Below, piece after piece: positions 38,179-48,000 of a stretch of 64,000 nt of DNA. The DNA is taken from positions 124,001-188,000 of the forward strand of contig SGYO01000001.1 of the NCBI GenBank assembly GCA_004321745.1. Direction: 5' to 3'. The notes under the pieces were generated by a model. It was not told the DNA's origin and ran no database searches. It saw nothing but the letters and a program-made list of their open reading frames with translations. Both the position numbers and the translations under genes were made by a program. This DNA comes from a bacterium (GTDB lineage Bacteria > Fidelibacterota > Marinisomatia > Marinisomatales > UBA1611). How positions within the stretch are numbered: position 1 is the stretch's first letter; each line of letters opens with the position of its first letter.

Positions 38179-38928
38179 ATGTTAAGCCTAAATAGTGTAA
38201 AGAAAATAAAATCTCTGAAAACAAAAAAGGGGCGCGATGCTGAAAAACTATTTTTAATTGAAGGCAAAAGATCAGTCGAAGAATATTTGCTAAAAAGTGA
38301 TTTAATAAATGAGGTATTAGTCTCTAAATCAGAAATTAAAAACTATGATTCTATATTAGACCTATGTAATAAAAAAAAAATAAAAATCTCTATGGCTAAA
38401 GACAATACATTTAAAAAGCTATCAGGCACAAAAACGCCATCGGGAATATTAGCCACCTGTAAAATTAATTTATTAATACAAAAAAATTTTAATTCTAGCA
38501 GATGGCTTTTTTTATATAAAATAAAAAACCCAGGTAACCTAGGAACCATTCTAAGGAGTGCTGCTTGGTTTAATATAAAAAACATTGGTTTATCAAAAGA
38601 TTGCACAGATACCTTTAATAATAAAGTAGTCCGTTCAGCAATGGGAGCTCATATATATCTAAACATCCACAAGGGAGTACAAGTAGATGAGTTTATAAAA
38701 AATAATTACTTAATCGTTGGTGCAGACCAAAATGCGAATAACACTGTAGAGCAAATAGATCTATCCAAAAAAATTGTATTGTGCCTTGGAGGAGAATCTG
38801 AAGGTTTTGATAATCAAATAATTAAAAAAATTAATAAGCTCATTTCCATAAAAAAAATTGGACATGGTGAATCATTGAACGTCGCTATGGCAGGGTCAAT
38901 ACTTATGAATTACTTATCCCAAAAATAA
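38179..38928 (+). CDS. TrmH/SpoU-family RNA 2'-O-methyltransferase
   Basis: SPOUT-fold methyltransferase of 249 residues that would methylate a ribose in rRNA or tRNA. An N-terminal substrate-binding domain (1-95) is followed by the knot domain: motif 1 NPGNLGTILRSAAWF, motif 2 LCLGGESEGFDN (most members have LGNEG, so Asn is replaced) and motif 3 GESLNVAMAGSILM. It faces proS divergently across about 115 bases and is followed by a hairpin. The modified position cannot be predicted. Confidence 0.88.
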   Translation: MLSLNSVKKIKSLKTKKGRDAEKLFLIEGKRSVEEYLLKSDLINEVLVSKSEIKNYDSILDLCNKKKIKISMAKDNTFKKLSGTKTPSGILATCKINLLIQKNFNSSRWLFLYKIKNPGNLGTILRSAAWFNIKNIGLSKDCTDTFNNKVVRSAMGAHIYLNIHKGVQVDEFIKNNYLIVGADQNANNTVEQIDLSKKIVLCLGGESEGFDNQIIKKINKLISIKKIGHGESLNVAMAGSILMNYLSQK

Positions 38929-38930
38929 AA

Positions 38931-38958
38931 AATGGGGCATTTTAGATGATGCCCCATT
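38931..38958 (+). terminator. Hairpin after the methyltransferase gene
   Basis: AATGGGGCAT (38931-38940) pairs perfectly with ATGCCCCATT (38949-38958) around an 8-base loop, immediately after the stop codon at 38928. The downstream side is not T-rich, so it may be a weak terminator or an RNA-end stabiliser. Confidence 0.55.
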
Positions 38959-39125
38959 CATAGTGCTGGTTAAAATTTTTTAACAATAGAAAGCAACTTA
39001 ACATAGTCTTACTGATTTCACGAAACAACAGATATTTTAAATTTCTTATGAATAATTCATGTTTTTTTTATGAAAAATGAATAACGTAAGTTCTGATTAA
39101 ATCAGTAATAAGAGGTATTGTTTTT

Positions 39126-39917
39126 ATGAGTAATCCAACTGGAATTAGAGGTGTAATTGGCGTTGTAATATTATCAGTTATTTCCGCATTTTTAGTAGGT
39201 GGTATAATTATGAGTATATTTTCTTCAACGCCTAATCAAACTGATAAAGTATACCTCTATCTATCATTTTTTCTTGGTCAGGGAGTCATAATACTACCTC
39301 CTATATATTATTTAAATTTTAAAAAAAAATCTATATCTGAATCATTTAGAATAAAACCCGTCTCATTTAATACAATTATAAATTCTATAATATTTAGTAT
39401 AGGAATTATTATTTTATTTGATGCTCTAGATAGAGTCATTCATCAAATTGTCCCAACACCAGATTATATAATTGATTTAGGAAAAATTATGCAACCTGAA
39501 TCTACCTTAGGTTTAATATTTTTGTTTCTTGCAGTTGTAGTAATCGCTCCAATTGGGGAGGAAATAGTTTTCCGTGGTTTTTTACAAAAGTTTCTTGAGG
39601 ATCATTGGAAAGATATTACCAGAGCAGTACTGGTTACTAGCCTATTTTTTGCAATGATACATTTTAACCCATATTGGACAATTCAAATTTATTTATTGGG
39701 AGTAATTCTTGGGTTTTTATCATGGAAAACAAAGTCTGTGATACCCAGTATTATTTTACACAGTATTAATAATGGAATGGCATTCATATTAACTGTCTCT
39801 GATGAATATAATATTAATTTTTACCTTTGGGGTAATTATGTTTCTCCAGTTTTTATCATTATTGCTATTTACTTGTCATACTATAGCATAAATAAAATCA
39901 ATCAAATAAATACATAA
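39126..39917 (+). CDS. CPBP-family intramembrane metalloprotease
   Basis: A Rce1/CAAX-like membrane protease of 263 residues with about seven helices. Conserved motifs are EEIVFR at 145-150 (Glu145, Glu146, Arg150), FFAMIHF with His179, and HSINNG with His212 and Asn216. In bacteria such proteins are tied to bacteriocin self-protection or membrane-protein processing; the role here is unknown. It is one base from mgtE. The 197-base gap upstream, after the methyltransferase hairpin, is AT-rich and probably contains the promoter. Confidence 0.88.
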   Translation: MSNPTGIRGVIGVVILSVISAFLVGGIIMSIFSSTPNQTDKVYLYLSFFLGQGVIILPPIYYLNFKKKSISESFRIKPVSFNTIINSIIFSIGIIILFDALDRVIHQIVPTPDYIIDLGKIMQPESTLGLIFLFLAVVVIAPIGEEIVFRGFLQKFLEDHWKDITRAVLVTSLFFAMIHFNPYWTIQIYLLGVILGFLSWKTKSVIPSIILHSINNGMAFILTVSDEYNINFYLWGNYVSPVFIIIAIYLSYYSINKINQINT

Positions 39918-39918
39918 T

Positions 39919-41289
39919 ATGCGCAAAGAAATGTTCAACCATGAAATAAATATTTTAAGAGATACATATAGAAGGCTCTTAAGAAGAAATGCAAAAATAA
40001 ACTTAATTAAACTTACTGGCAAAACTCACCCGGCGGATCTTGCAGAAGTTTTTAGACATTTCTCAACAGAAGAACAAATCCAAATATTTTCTTTAATGAA
40101 GGAAAATGAACATGCTGCAGAATTTCTTGTGGAATTAGATGATGCTTTAGTAATTGAATTATTAGAAAACGAAAGCTTTGATAGAATAGCATCAATTATA
40201 AAAAAAGCACCTACTAATGATCAAAGTGGTATTTTAAATATTTTGGCCGATGAAAAAGCTCAGTCAATAATTGAATTATTAAATGCTGATAAACAAGAAG
40301 AAATTGCCGAAATCATGGGTTATCCTGATGACAGTGCAGGGACTTTAATGAACACCGATGTATTTACTTTACATGAGAGCATAACTGCAGGAGAGGCAAT
40401 AAAAACTCTTCAAGATCAAGAAGGTGCTGAAATGGTGTTCTATCTATACATTACAGATGACGATGATAGATTAGTAGGAGTAATTTCTCTTAGAGCTCTT
40501 ACGACTACCCCTTCATCGACAAAATTAAAAGACATCATGATAAAAAATATTCATTCTATCAGACCAGAAACGGACCAAGAAGATGTCGCAAGAATAGTTG
40601 CGCAGTATAATTTTTTAGCAGTCCCAGTTCTAGATTCCGATTCAAAATTATTAGGTATAGTAACAGTAGATGATGTTGTGGATGTTATAAGAGAAGAGGC
40701 AACTGAGGATTTTTTACGTATGGCGGGTGCTGGTAGAGATAGAGAAATACTTTTAAAATCCAGCTGGGAAAATGCAAAAGCTAGATTGCCATGGCTTTTT
40801 GCTAGCTGGATTGGCGGAATTGGAGCAGCTTCTATAATTGGAGCATTTGAAAATATGCTAGCAAATATTGTAGCGTTAGCTGCATTTATTCCTGTAATTC
40901 TAGGGATGGGTGGGAATATTGCAACGCAGTCGTCCACAATCATAGTACGTGGCATGGCTACTGGGAGAGTGAACATAGGCGGTGAAATTAAATTAATCTT
41001 CAAGGAAATTAAAGTTGGGTTGATACTCGGCTCGCTCTATGGAATACTACTTGGAATCTTTGCAAAATTTACTTTTACAAATGCGCCAGATTATTTAGGG
41101 TTTGTAGTTGGACTTAGTATTTGCGCGTCAATGGTTATTGCTGCAACAGTAGGCACTATTATACCATTAATACTTAGAAAACTAGATATTGACCCTGCAA
41201 TAGCTACAGGACCATTTGTAACAACAAGCATCGATATCTTAGGCGTATTATTTTACTTTCTCATAGCTGGTATTTTCTTAAAAATATAG
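39919..41289 (+). CDS. mgtE: Magnesium transporter MgtE
   Basis: Mg2+ channel/transporter of 456 residues. The cytoplasmic N domain (1-135, with HPADLAEVFRHFSTEEQ) and two CBS domains (about 140-262, with GTLMNTDVFTL and VPVLDSDSKLLGIVTVDD) sense magnesium. Five helices (about 285-456) form the pore, with PVILGMGGNIATQSSTI as the signature. Length is normal. It starts one base after the CPBP gene and ends one base before the glycosyltransferase gene, so the three are cotranscribed. Confidence 0.94.
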   Translation: MRKEMFNHEINILRDTYRRLLRRNAKINLIKLTGKTHPADLAEVFRHFSTEEQIQIFSLMKENEHAAEFLVELDDALVIELLENESFDRIASIIKKAPTNDQSGILNILADEKAQSIIELLNADKQEEIAEIMGYPDDSAGTLMNTDVFTLHESITAGEAIKTLQDQEGAEMVFYLYITDDDDRLVGVISLRALTTTPSSTKLKDIMIKNIHSIRPETDQEDVARIVAQYNFLAVPVLDSDSKLLGIVTVDDVVDVIREEATEDFLRMAGAGRDREILLKSSWENAKARLPWLFASWIGGIGAASIIGAFENMLANIVALAAFIPVILGMGGNIATQSSTIIVRGMATGRVNIGGEIKLIFKEIKVGLILGSLYGILLGIFAKFTFTNAPDYLGFVVGLSICASMVIAATVGTIIPLILRKLDIDPAIATGPFVTTSIDILGVLFYFLIAGIFLKI

Positions 41290-41290
41290 A

Positions 41291-42379
41291 ATGGAACTTT
41301 TTTTATTGTTTGGAGCAGGTTCATATTACTGCTTCATTGTTATGATTGTTTCCGGTTTACTATTTAGGGAAAGAACATCAGCTAAATATGAACAATCTCT
41401 GCCTTTTACAACCGTAGTCATTGCAGCGAGGAATGAGGAAGATAACTTGCCTAGTTTATTAGATGATCTAGTAAATCAAAAAATAGATAAAAATAAATTT
41501 GAAGTGATTATCGCGAATGATAGATCTGTAGATAAAACAGAAGAAATAATTAATGAGTATTCTAATAAATACAAATTTATCAAAGCAATCCATATAATTA
41601 AAAAAACTGAGGTGGCCCCTAAAAAATATGCTCTGGAAAATGCTATAAATGATTCTAAAGGAGAAATAATTCTCACCACTGATGCCGACTGCAGAGTCTC
41701 TAGGGATTGGGCGATATCAATGGCATCTTTAGTTAATCAAACAGATAAAGTAATAATAGGGTATTCTAAGGTATCAGTGCAGAATAGTTTAATTCATGAA
41801 ATACAGAAAATAGATTTTTTAGGAATTATGGCAGCAAATGGCGGTCTATTAACAAATGGGATAGTTTGCTCAGGATCTGGGCAAAACCTTGGCTACAAAA
41901 AGGAAGACTTCTTTGATATAGGTGGCTTTGAAGAAGTGAAACACAGAGAATCTGGTGATGATATGTACATTGTACAAAAGATTTCAAAAATAAAAGGGGC
42001 AAAATTTAATTATGACAAAAATAGCTTCGTTACAACACTACCAAAAAATTCATTGCCATCTTATATAAATCAGAGAATAAGATGGTCATCTAATTCAAAA
42101 TTAACTTTATTTACAAGCCCTTTGTTTTTTTTGTTTTTAACCTCTGCCTTTTTAGTAAACATAAACATTCTTATATCGCTACTATTTTCATTAAATACAT
42201 TTATAATTCTTACAGTTGTAAAATTTCTACTTGAATTATTAGTGCTAAACATAGGATCAAAGTTATTTTTGACAAGACTCTCATTCTTTTCATACGTTGT
42301 GTGGAATTTAACTCAACCTATATATATTCTAATAGTCGGTATCGGAGGACTAGCGGACAAATTTACATGGAAAAAATAA
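41291..42379 (+). CDS. Membrane-anchored glycosyltransferase family 2
   Basis: GT-A sugar transferase of 362 residues with an N-terminal membrane helix (1-24) and three or four C-terminal helices (about 275-355). Catalytic features are VVIAARNEEDNL, ANDRSVDKT, TTDADCRV (DxD) and the processive-type INQRIRW. This plan suits enzymes that build glycolipids or polysaccharides at the inner membrane. It lies within a short operon from the CPBP gene to the M23 peptidase. Confidence 0.88.
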   Translation: MELFLLFGAGSYYCFIVMIVSGLLFRERTSAKYEQSLPFTTVVIAARNEEDNLPSLLDDLVNQKIDKNKFEVIIANDRSVDKTEEIINEYSNKYKFIKAIHIIKKTEVAPKKYALENAINDSKGEIILTTDADCRVSRDWAISMASLVNQTDKVIIGYSKVSVQNSLIHEIQKIDFLGIMAANGGLLTNGIVCSGSGQNLGYKKEDFFDIGGFEEVKHRESGDDMYIVQKISKIKGAKFNYDKNSFVTTLPKNSLPSYINQRIRWSSNSKLTLFTSPLFFLFLTSAFLVNINILISLLFSLNTFIILTVVKFLLELLVLNIGSKLFLTRLSFFSYVVWNLTQPIYILIVGIGGLADKFTWKK

Positions 42380-42392
42380 TTCTGCGTTTTAA

Positions 42393-42791
42393 ATGAGCAA
42401 TCTTAAAATAATATCAAACCTTAAATGGAAAATTGTTCTTTGGATAATTTTATTTACTATGATATATCTAGCTTTTTCATATGGGAAACAGTATGGTATA
42501 AATGAGAGGATTATAATTCTTGCGACACTAGCACTGGGGGTATTTACTCAAATATTTGCAGGCATTACTTTATTAATTGCTATAATTCCATTTTTTGGCC
42601 CTTTCATACTAAAAGTCATTTCAATACCTGTTTTTTATTTTTTAAATGCCCTTGGATGGGTTGTATCAGCTATTGCAATAAAAAAAGGTTATGTAAATGA
42701 ACTCTCAAAAAGCAGAACCGTTACCTTCGCTTTATTGGTTGGTATCATTATAGGATATATATTAGGTAATATAATCGCACTAGATAAATGA
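42393..42791 (+). CDS. Small membrane protein of unknown function
   Basis: A 132-residue hydrophobic protein with about four membrane helices (near 13-30, 38-60, 62-90 and 108-128). The charged segment KKGYVNELSKSRT (about 98-110) probably faces the cytoplasm. I do not recognise the family. It lies 13 bases after the glycosyltransferase gene and overlaps the next gene by 4 bases (ATGA), so it may serve the same envelope pathway. Confidence 0.7.
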   Translation: MSNLKIISNLKWKIVLWIILFTMIYLAFSYGKQYGINERIIILATLALGVFTQIFAGITLLIAIIPFFGPFILKVISIPVFYFLNALGWVVSAIAIKKGYVNELSKSRTVTFALLVGIIIGYILGNIIALDK

Positions 42792-43216
42792 CAATTTTAA
42801 TTTTACATGGACCAAACTTAAACCTGCTAGGTTTAAAATCTTCTAAATCGGGCGAAAAACTAACTCTAGATAAAGTAAATCGCGCTATTCGTCTCCATGT
42901 AAGAAATAAAGATATAAACTTGAAAATAATACAAACTCATAAAGAATACATTGCAATTAATTTTATACAACGAAATAGAAATTCAGCAAAAGGATTAGTA
43001 GCTATACCAACCTCATGGGCAAAATACAACCAAACCTTACTAGAGACTATTAAAGTTTGTAACCTTCCTACTGCAACTGTGTATTTCGATAGTAAATACA
43101 ATTTCGGAACAAGGGAAAAGGATACGATTATTTTAGGAGATAATATTGAATCATTTACAGGGGAACCAATAGAAACAATAATATCTGCAATAGATCATAT
43201 AGCAAAAAGAAAATGA
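42788..43216 (+). CDS. Type II 3-dehydroquinase-like protein lacking active-site residues
   Basis: A 142-residue flavodoxin-like protein whose start (ILILHGPNLNLLG) is the hallmark of AroQ dehydroquinase. The residues needed for catalysis appear missing. The Tyr of the flexible lid is absent (GLKSSKSGEKL), the Asn of the INPG motif is replaced (VAIPTS), the following THTS histidine is lost (AKYN), and the HxSN histidine has become Tyr (VYFDS). It is therefore probably not a shikimate-pathway enzyme, or an extreme variant. It overlaps both neighbours by 4 bases, between a small membrane protein and an M23 peptidase. Confidence 0.7.
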   Translation: MTILILHGPNLNLLGLKSSKSGEKLTLDKVNRAIRLHVRNKDINLKIIQTHKEYIAINFIQRNRNSAKGLVAIPTSWAKYNQTLLETIKVCNLPTATVYFDSKYNFGTREKDTIILGDNIESFTGEPIETIISAIDHIAKRK

Positions 43217-43947
43217 TAAATATATTATTTGTAGTATTAATTCTTTTCTCAATAGAGCTAAAATCCCAAACACTTGAAAACCCAAATACATCTCCAGTCC
43301 ATACCTTAGGAACAATTGAGAAAGATACATTAAAAACCATAGGTTCCACTTCATTTAACCCTGAATGGGTCAAAGATTTAAAACTATTACTTCCTTGCGA
43401 AAATATTAATCTTTCAAAAAGATCTAGTAGACTACCTAATGCTCCGCGCAAATATAGAAATGGCACTCATAGAGGAATTGATTTTTTTGCAAATTGGGGT
43501 ACTAATATTAGAGCTGTAGCTCCAGGTGTGGTCATAAGAGCAGATCACCACTACAAGGAGTATCCACCAAAGTTCAGAGAAGAGTTACTACAAGCATGTG
43601 GTATCGTGGGACACACTCCTTCAGATATTTTTAATAATGTTCTCCTTGGGAAAGCTGTTTTTCTAGATCATGGTTTTAACCTTATTCCTGGTTTTAGAAC
43701 GATTTCTATTTATGCGCACCTTTCAGATATAGACAAAAAAATTACCGGTGGAGCAAAAATTGAAGCAGGTCAAATAATTGGTAAGACAGGAAATTCTGGA
43801 ACAAGACCAAGCACACTTGGGACTAAAAAAGAAGCACATTTGCATTGGGAATTAATACTTCAAAGAGATAATGAAGAAATATACTTAGGTAAAGGTATGG
43901 CTTATGAAGCTTTATATAAAATGCTGTCTAAAATTTTTTCTAATTAG
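43213..43947 (+). CDS. M23-family (LytM) peptidoglycan endopeptidase
   Basis: Secreted zinc peptidase of 244 residues that would cut peptide cross-links of the wall, or activate amidases if inactive. A signal peptide (1-19, ending LKSQ) is followed by a linker and the lysostaphin-type domain from about 80. Zinc ligands His86 and Asp90 (HRGID) and His211 in HLHWEL, plus the catalytic His169 and His209, are all present, so it is probably active. The pattern GKTGNSGT is typical. It is the last gene of its operon and is followed by a strong terminator. Confidence 0.9.
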   Translation: MINILFVVLILFSIELKSQTLENPNTSPVHTLGTIEKDTLKTIGSTSFNPEWVKDLKLLLPCENINLSKRSSRLPNAPRKYRNGTHRGIDFFANWGTNIRAVAPGVVIRADHHYKEYPPKFREELLQACGIVGHTPSDIFNNVLLGKAVFLDHGFNLIPGFRTISIYAHLSDIDKKITGGAKIEAGQIIGKTGNSGTRPSTLGTKKEAHLHWELILQRDNEEIYLGKGMAYEALYKMLSKIFSN

Positions 43948-43965
43948 CAAATAAAAAAGAATAAA

Positions 43966-43993
43966 AAAAGGGCAGTATTAATACTGCCCTTTT
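43966..43993. terminator. Bidirectional terminator between convergent operons
   Basis: AAAAGGGCAGTAT (43966-43978) and ATACTGCCCTTTT (43981-43993) form a perfect 13-base-pair inverted repeat with a TA centre, A-rich before and T-rich after. It lies between the M23 peptidase gene (+) and the PorV-like gene (-) and suits both. Confidence 0.88.
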
Positions 43994-44017
43994 AAATTGT
44001 AAGATTTATTTTAGTTA

Positions 44018-45043
44018 TTAAAACGCAAATCTTAAAGCAAGTACAGAGTTAGTTCCAAAATCACCCATGGGTAACATTGAATAATCAACGCTCATATTCA
44101 TGCCAACAAATCTTGACATATCCAGAGAAGCTCCAAATGAAACTCCATCAGATGGATTTGAATACCAATCATCAGCATCATCAATTTCTTGAGCCGCACC
44201 TGAGGATTGTATTCCTACACCAACAGAGCCTAGCCCTTCTAGTTGATAACCAACACTAAGTTTTAACTCATCTGTTGCATAGTAATTACTTGTATAAGTA
44301 GCTCCTAGATCAACTCCAGCGATATTATAAGTTATTCCCATATCAAACGTAAATGGTAAATCAAATGCAGCAGCATCTAGTTTATAGTATTCACTTGGGC
44401 GATCAGCTTCTGAAGGCTCAGCAAATACACCTAAACCTGGGCCATCGTACTTTACTGGACTACCAAAGTTTTTTAATACGAAACCAGCATTTAAGCCTTC
44501 TCTACCAAGCAGACCTTTGTATTGTACACCTAAGTCATAAGCAACACCAGAAGCAGAAACCCGTCCAAAACTCTCACGAACATAATTAGCAGTTAAACCA
44601 ACACTTGTGTTGTCTGAAAGTTTTTTAGCAACGCTACCACCAAGAATAGAAAAGTTAGGTGTAAAAACCTGACCAGTCCCATCTGGGTAATAAACAGTGG
44701 TTTCATTGATATCACCAATGTTAAATGTTCTAACATTCACTGCCATTCTATACTCACCAATATTAGTTGCCAATCCAAAAAAGTTATTTTGAATATCATC
44801 TATATATTGACGATTAGAAAAGATAGCATCAATTCCTGACTCACTCATTGCTAACCCAGCAGGATTCCAAAATGCCGCATCCATTCCAGTTGCAGAAGCA
44901 GCAGCTCCTCCACCAGAAAGATATTTTGCACTTGGAACTACTAATAGCTGTGTAGAAGAAGCTGAACCCATTCTTGAGCTTTGCCCAAAAATAGAAGAAC
45001 TAAATGCTATTACTATTAGACTTATTAAAATATGTTTTCTCAT
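44018..45043 (-). CDS. PorV/PorQ-type outer-membrane barrel protein
   Basis: A 341-residue outer-membrane protein of the PorV/FadL-like group, which in T9SS bacteria shuttles sorted cargo. It has a signal peptide (1-20, ending IFGQ) and the family block GMDAAFWNPAGLA (about 53-65). Alternating amphipathic strands continue to an aromatic C-terminus (LALRFAF). It is the third gene of a TonB receptor - T9SS-sorted protein - PorV-like set, with 23 bases between it and the sorted protein. FadL-like transport of hydrophobic compounds is the alternative. Confidence 0.82.
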   Translation of the reverse strand: MRKHILISLIVIAFSSSIFGQSSRMGSASSTQLLVVPSAKYLSGGGAAASATGMDAAFWNPAGLAMSESGIDAIFSNRQYIDDIQNNFFGLATNIGEYRMAVNVRTFNIGDINETTVYYPDGTGQVFTPNFSILGGSVAKKLSDNTSVGLTANYVRESFGRVSASGVAYDLGVQYKGLLGREGLNAGFVLKNFGSPVKYDGPGLGVFAEPSEADRPSEYYKLDAAAFDLPFTFDMGITYNIAGVDLGATYTSNYYATDELKLSVGYQLEGLGSVGVGIQSSGAAQEIDDADDWYSNPSDGVSFGASLDMSRFVGMNMSVDYSMLPMGDFGTNSVLALRFAF

Positions 45044-45066
45044 TTTTATCTCCGTTTAAATGATTA

Positions 45067-48000
45067 TTAATAGTATTTAAGCACTTGTGTTTCTTGTACA
45101 AGAGCTATCTTTAAGATTTTTTCATTACCACCGGATTTTATTCGTGCTACGTATAAGCCACTTGCAACAGGATAACCATACTGGTTTTTTAGATCCCATT
45201 GTGCAAATTGGCTAGCATCATTTTTTTCTATACTTCTTACGTAAACACCACCTAAAGAATAAATATCAATAGTGGCTTCTACAGGAAGATGATTAAATGA
45301 AACATACTTTTCAGCACGACTGCTTTCTAACTCATGTGTACCGTAATAAGGATTTGGATAAACGCTTACGCTAGATATGTCATTAGAAGCAACTGTCTGG
45401 TTTGCAATAGTTGAGAATGAAAACTGATCTACACCAACCTGAATTGGGTTAGCATATTTAAAGACCACTACATCTCCTTTATTAAATTGTGTATCCCACC
45501 ACACAACATTCCATGTTAAGAAACCATTTGGATCACCTGTTCTACCGGAAACATAGTCACCGCTTTCTTGGTATGCTGTATGAATGAAGTGTGTATACAT
45601 ACGATTATATGGATTAAAAGAATACATAAATCCTGGATCATCTGGATTACCATCTGCACCAGTATTTTGAATTCTATCATACACATCTATATCGATCTGT
45701 TGTGGTCCATCAGGATGTTCCATATCCCACACTTCAAAAGGAACCCAAATTCTAAAATTACTTCCATCTCCAGGATTTTCTGGATCAGGATGTGTAGCAA
45801 TATCATAACCTCTGGCACCTGTCATCCATGCATATGAACCACCTATACAATTACCATCAGCATCTTGTTCACACATAATGTATTGAATAGTTGCACCAGC
45901 ATCATCTGTGAATTCAACATAGTTGTTTTCATCATATTCACCGGTGAAACGTACTTCAATATCTCTTTGAAGTGTATCTACACTTAAAACAGCATTTGGC
46001 TCTGGTATCGCATCATAAGCTAATGCAGAAGATGCCCAACCATTCGCTAGGTAAGAATCAATATCATAAATTGACTCACCATAAAGCTCTGCAGCTGCTG
46101 CATCAGCAACCACTTCTCTATCAAAAGCATCATTTGGAGCAGCATAGCCACCTGTTACCATTACCTGAAAACCTTCAGTAGTTGGAGCAGCTGAACTGTT
46201 ATATGTTAAGAAAGAAGAGTTCTCAACACTGTTACCAGCCATAACATCACTACCACTAACAAAAGTTTGCTTATCTAACAGTGCAGTGTTTGTAGTTACA
46301 TTTGTTAAGCTCCAATGCTTTTCAATCTGTACATAATAAGTTAAGTCACTTATTGTAGTAGAGCCCTCAGCATTTGTAGCAACTGTGTATACTGAACCAT
46401 CACAAGCTTCACCAATTTCATAAGCTTCACATGTTTCACAATTACTTGGACACCACAACTGAGACCAAGCATCATCATACATAACATAATCTAAAGTTAA
46501 ATCGCTTGGGAAACTACTAGGCTTATTAATATTGATAGTCAATACTTGACCACCACAAAAACCCGCTCCATCTTGTGTTGTGCTACCTAGCATTACTTCA
46601 TTACCTGACTCAGAGATCATAGTAACGATTCCACTTACTTCAGAGGCAGAATTTATTACTGTTCCCTCAGGAAAAGTCACATGAACCCCAGCTACACAAT
46701 TGTAATCTGGAGAAACTACATTAACATTCAACACTACATCAATAGTTGATGGGTCTGGATTTGTTAAATATACACCAGAAACTGATGAAGGAGAAACATC
46801 TCCAACCTTAGCAGCATTTGGATCATCAGTGGTCCAAGCACCATCAGCTCCAATCCAATAAGCTTGTTCAGAAAACGAAACATTATAAGTATCACCTGTT
46901 AATTTAGATGGGTTTACAACCTTAACATCTACATAAGCATTTGCAGTACCATTATGAGTAACATCTACCATTGAACTCATTTCTTGATTAACAGTAACGC
47001 CAGGATTTGGGCTATGTGGAGTAACAGCCACCCTAGTCTCACCAGATTCAAGAGTTTTAAAAGGACTTCCTTCATTTTCAGATAAGAAACTGTATGCTGT
47101 AACAGCAAAATGATAAGTCACTCCATTTGACATTGGACGACCACGAACTTCGTCATAATCTGTTTCAAAGTATCTTTGAACCCCTGCATCCGTACCTGTC
47201 TGCTTTGCAGCATCTACAACTAATCCAGTAATAGGATCAATTGAAGGATCTAAAATATTTTGAACCAAGTTTACCTTATCAAAAGTTGCAACTTTGACAC
47301 CTTCACTTAAAGGAGAGCTAGCAGAGGGAAGCTGATAAACAACATACCCTTCAAACTCGAAGCCTGCACTTACTGTCTCTTCAGTAGACGAAACAGAATT
47401 TGCATCTGAACCCCAATCAAGACCTACCTTACCATCCATCTCTAAACCAACTACAGAAGGAGATGAAGGAGCACTAGGTAGTTCAAAATCTTGATCATAG
47501 GCATATTGACCATAAAGATCATGAAATTTTGCAACAGAAACTGATGACACATTATCAAGTCCCATACCACCAGCAATACCTAGAACAACATCAGCCTCTT
47601 CACCAAGGTTTAATCTAAATGGACCACTTGCCATGACCATTCTTCTATCTCCAGGAGGAAGCTGAACACCATCAATCCAACCAGAACCGCTAGTCGGATC
47701 ACCAGATAATGCAAACTTTGTTTCTAACCCAGTTGAAGGATCAGTAAAAGGAATCTGAGTTGGATACTCTGGACGCGGAAGGAAACCTTCCATTAAATTA
47801 AAAAACTGTAATGAACCAGCATACGATGATAGATCTGGGTCACTAATCGCTGAACCAGCACCAAAATATGTAAATGAGGTCATACCTAAGTATTCTTCAG
47901 TGTCGCCGTCTCCATCAATATCCATATTATCTGGAGGACCCTGCAAGAAATCATAACCACCTGCAGGTACCGGCAAGTTGAAAATACCATTAAATACACC

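Noticed and set aside
45568..46181. His/Gln-rich plus-strand reading frames opposite the sorted protein, the TonB receptor and the PorV-like gene.
   Set aside because: They are antisense shadows of Asp/Ser/Ala-rich coding sequence, with no ribosome binding sites and low-complexity products.
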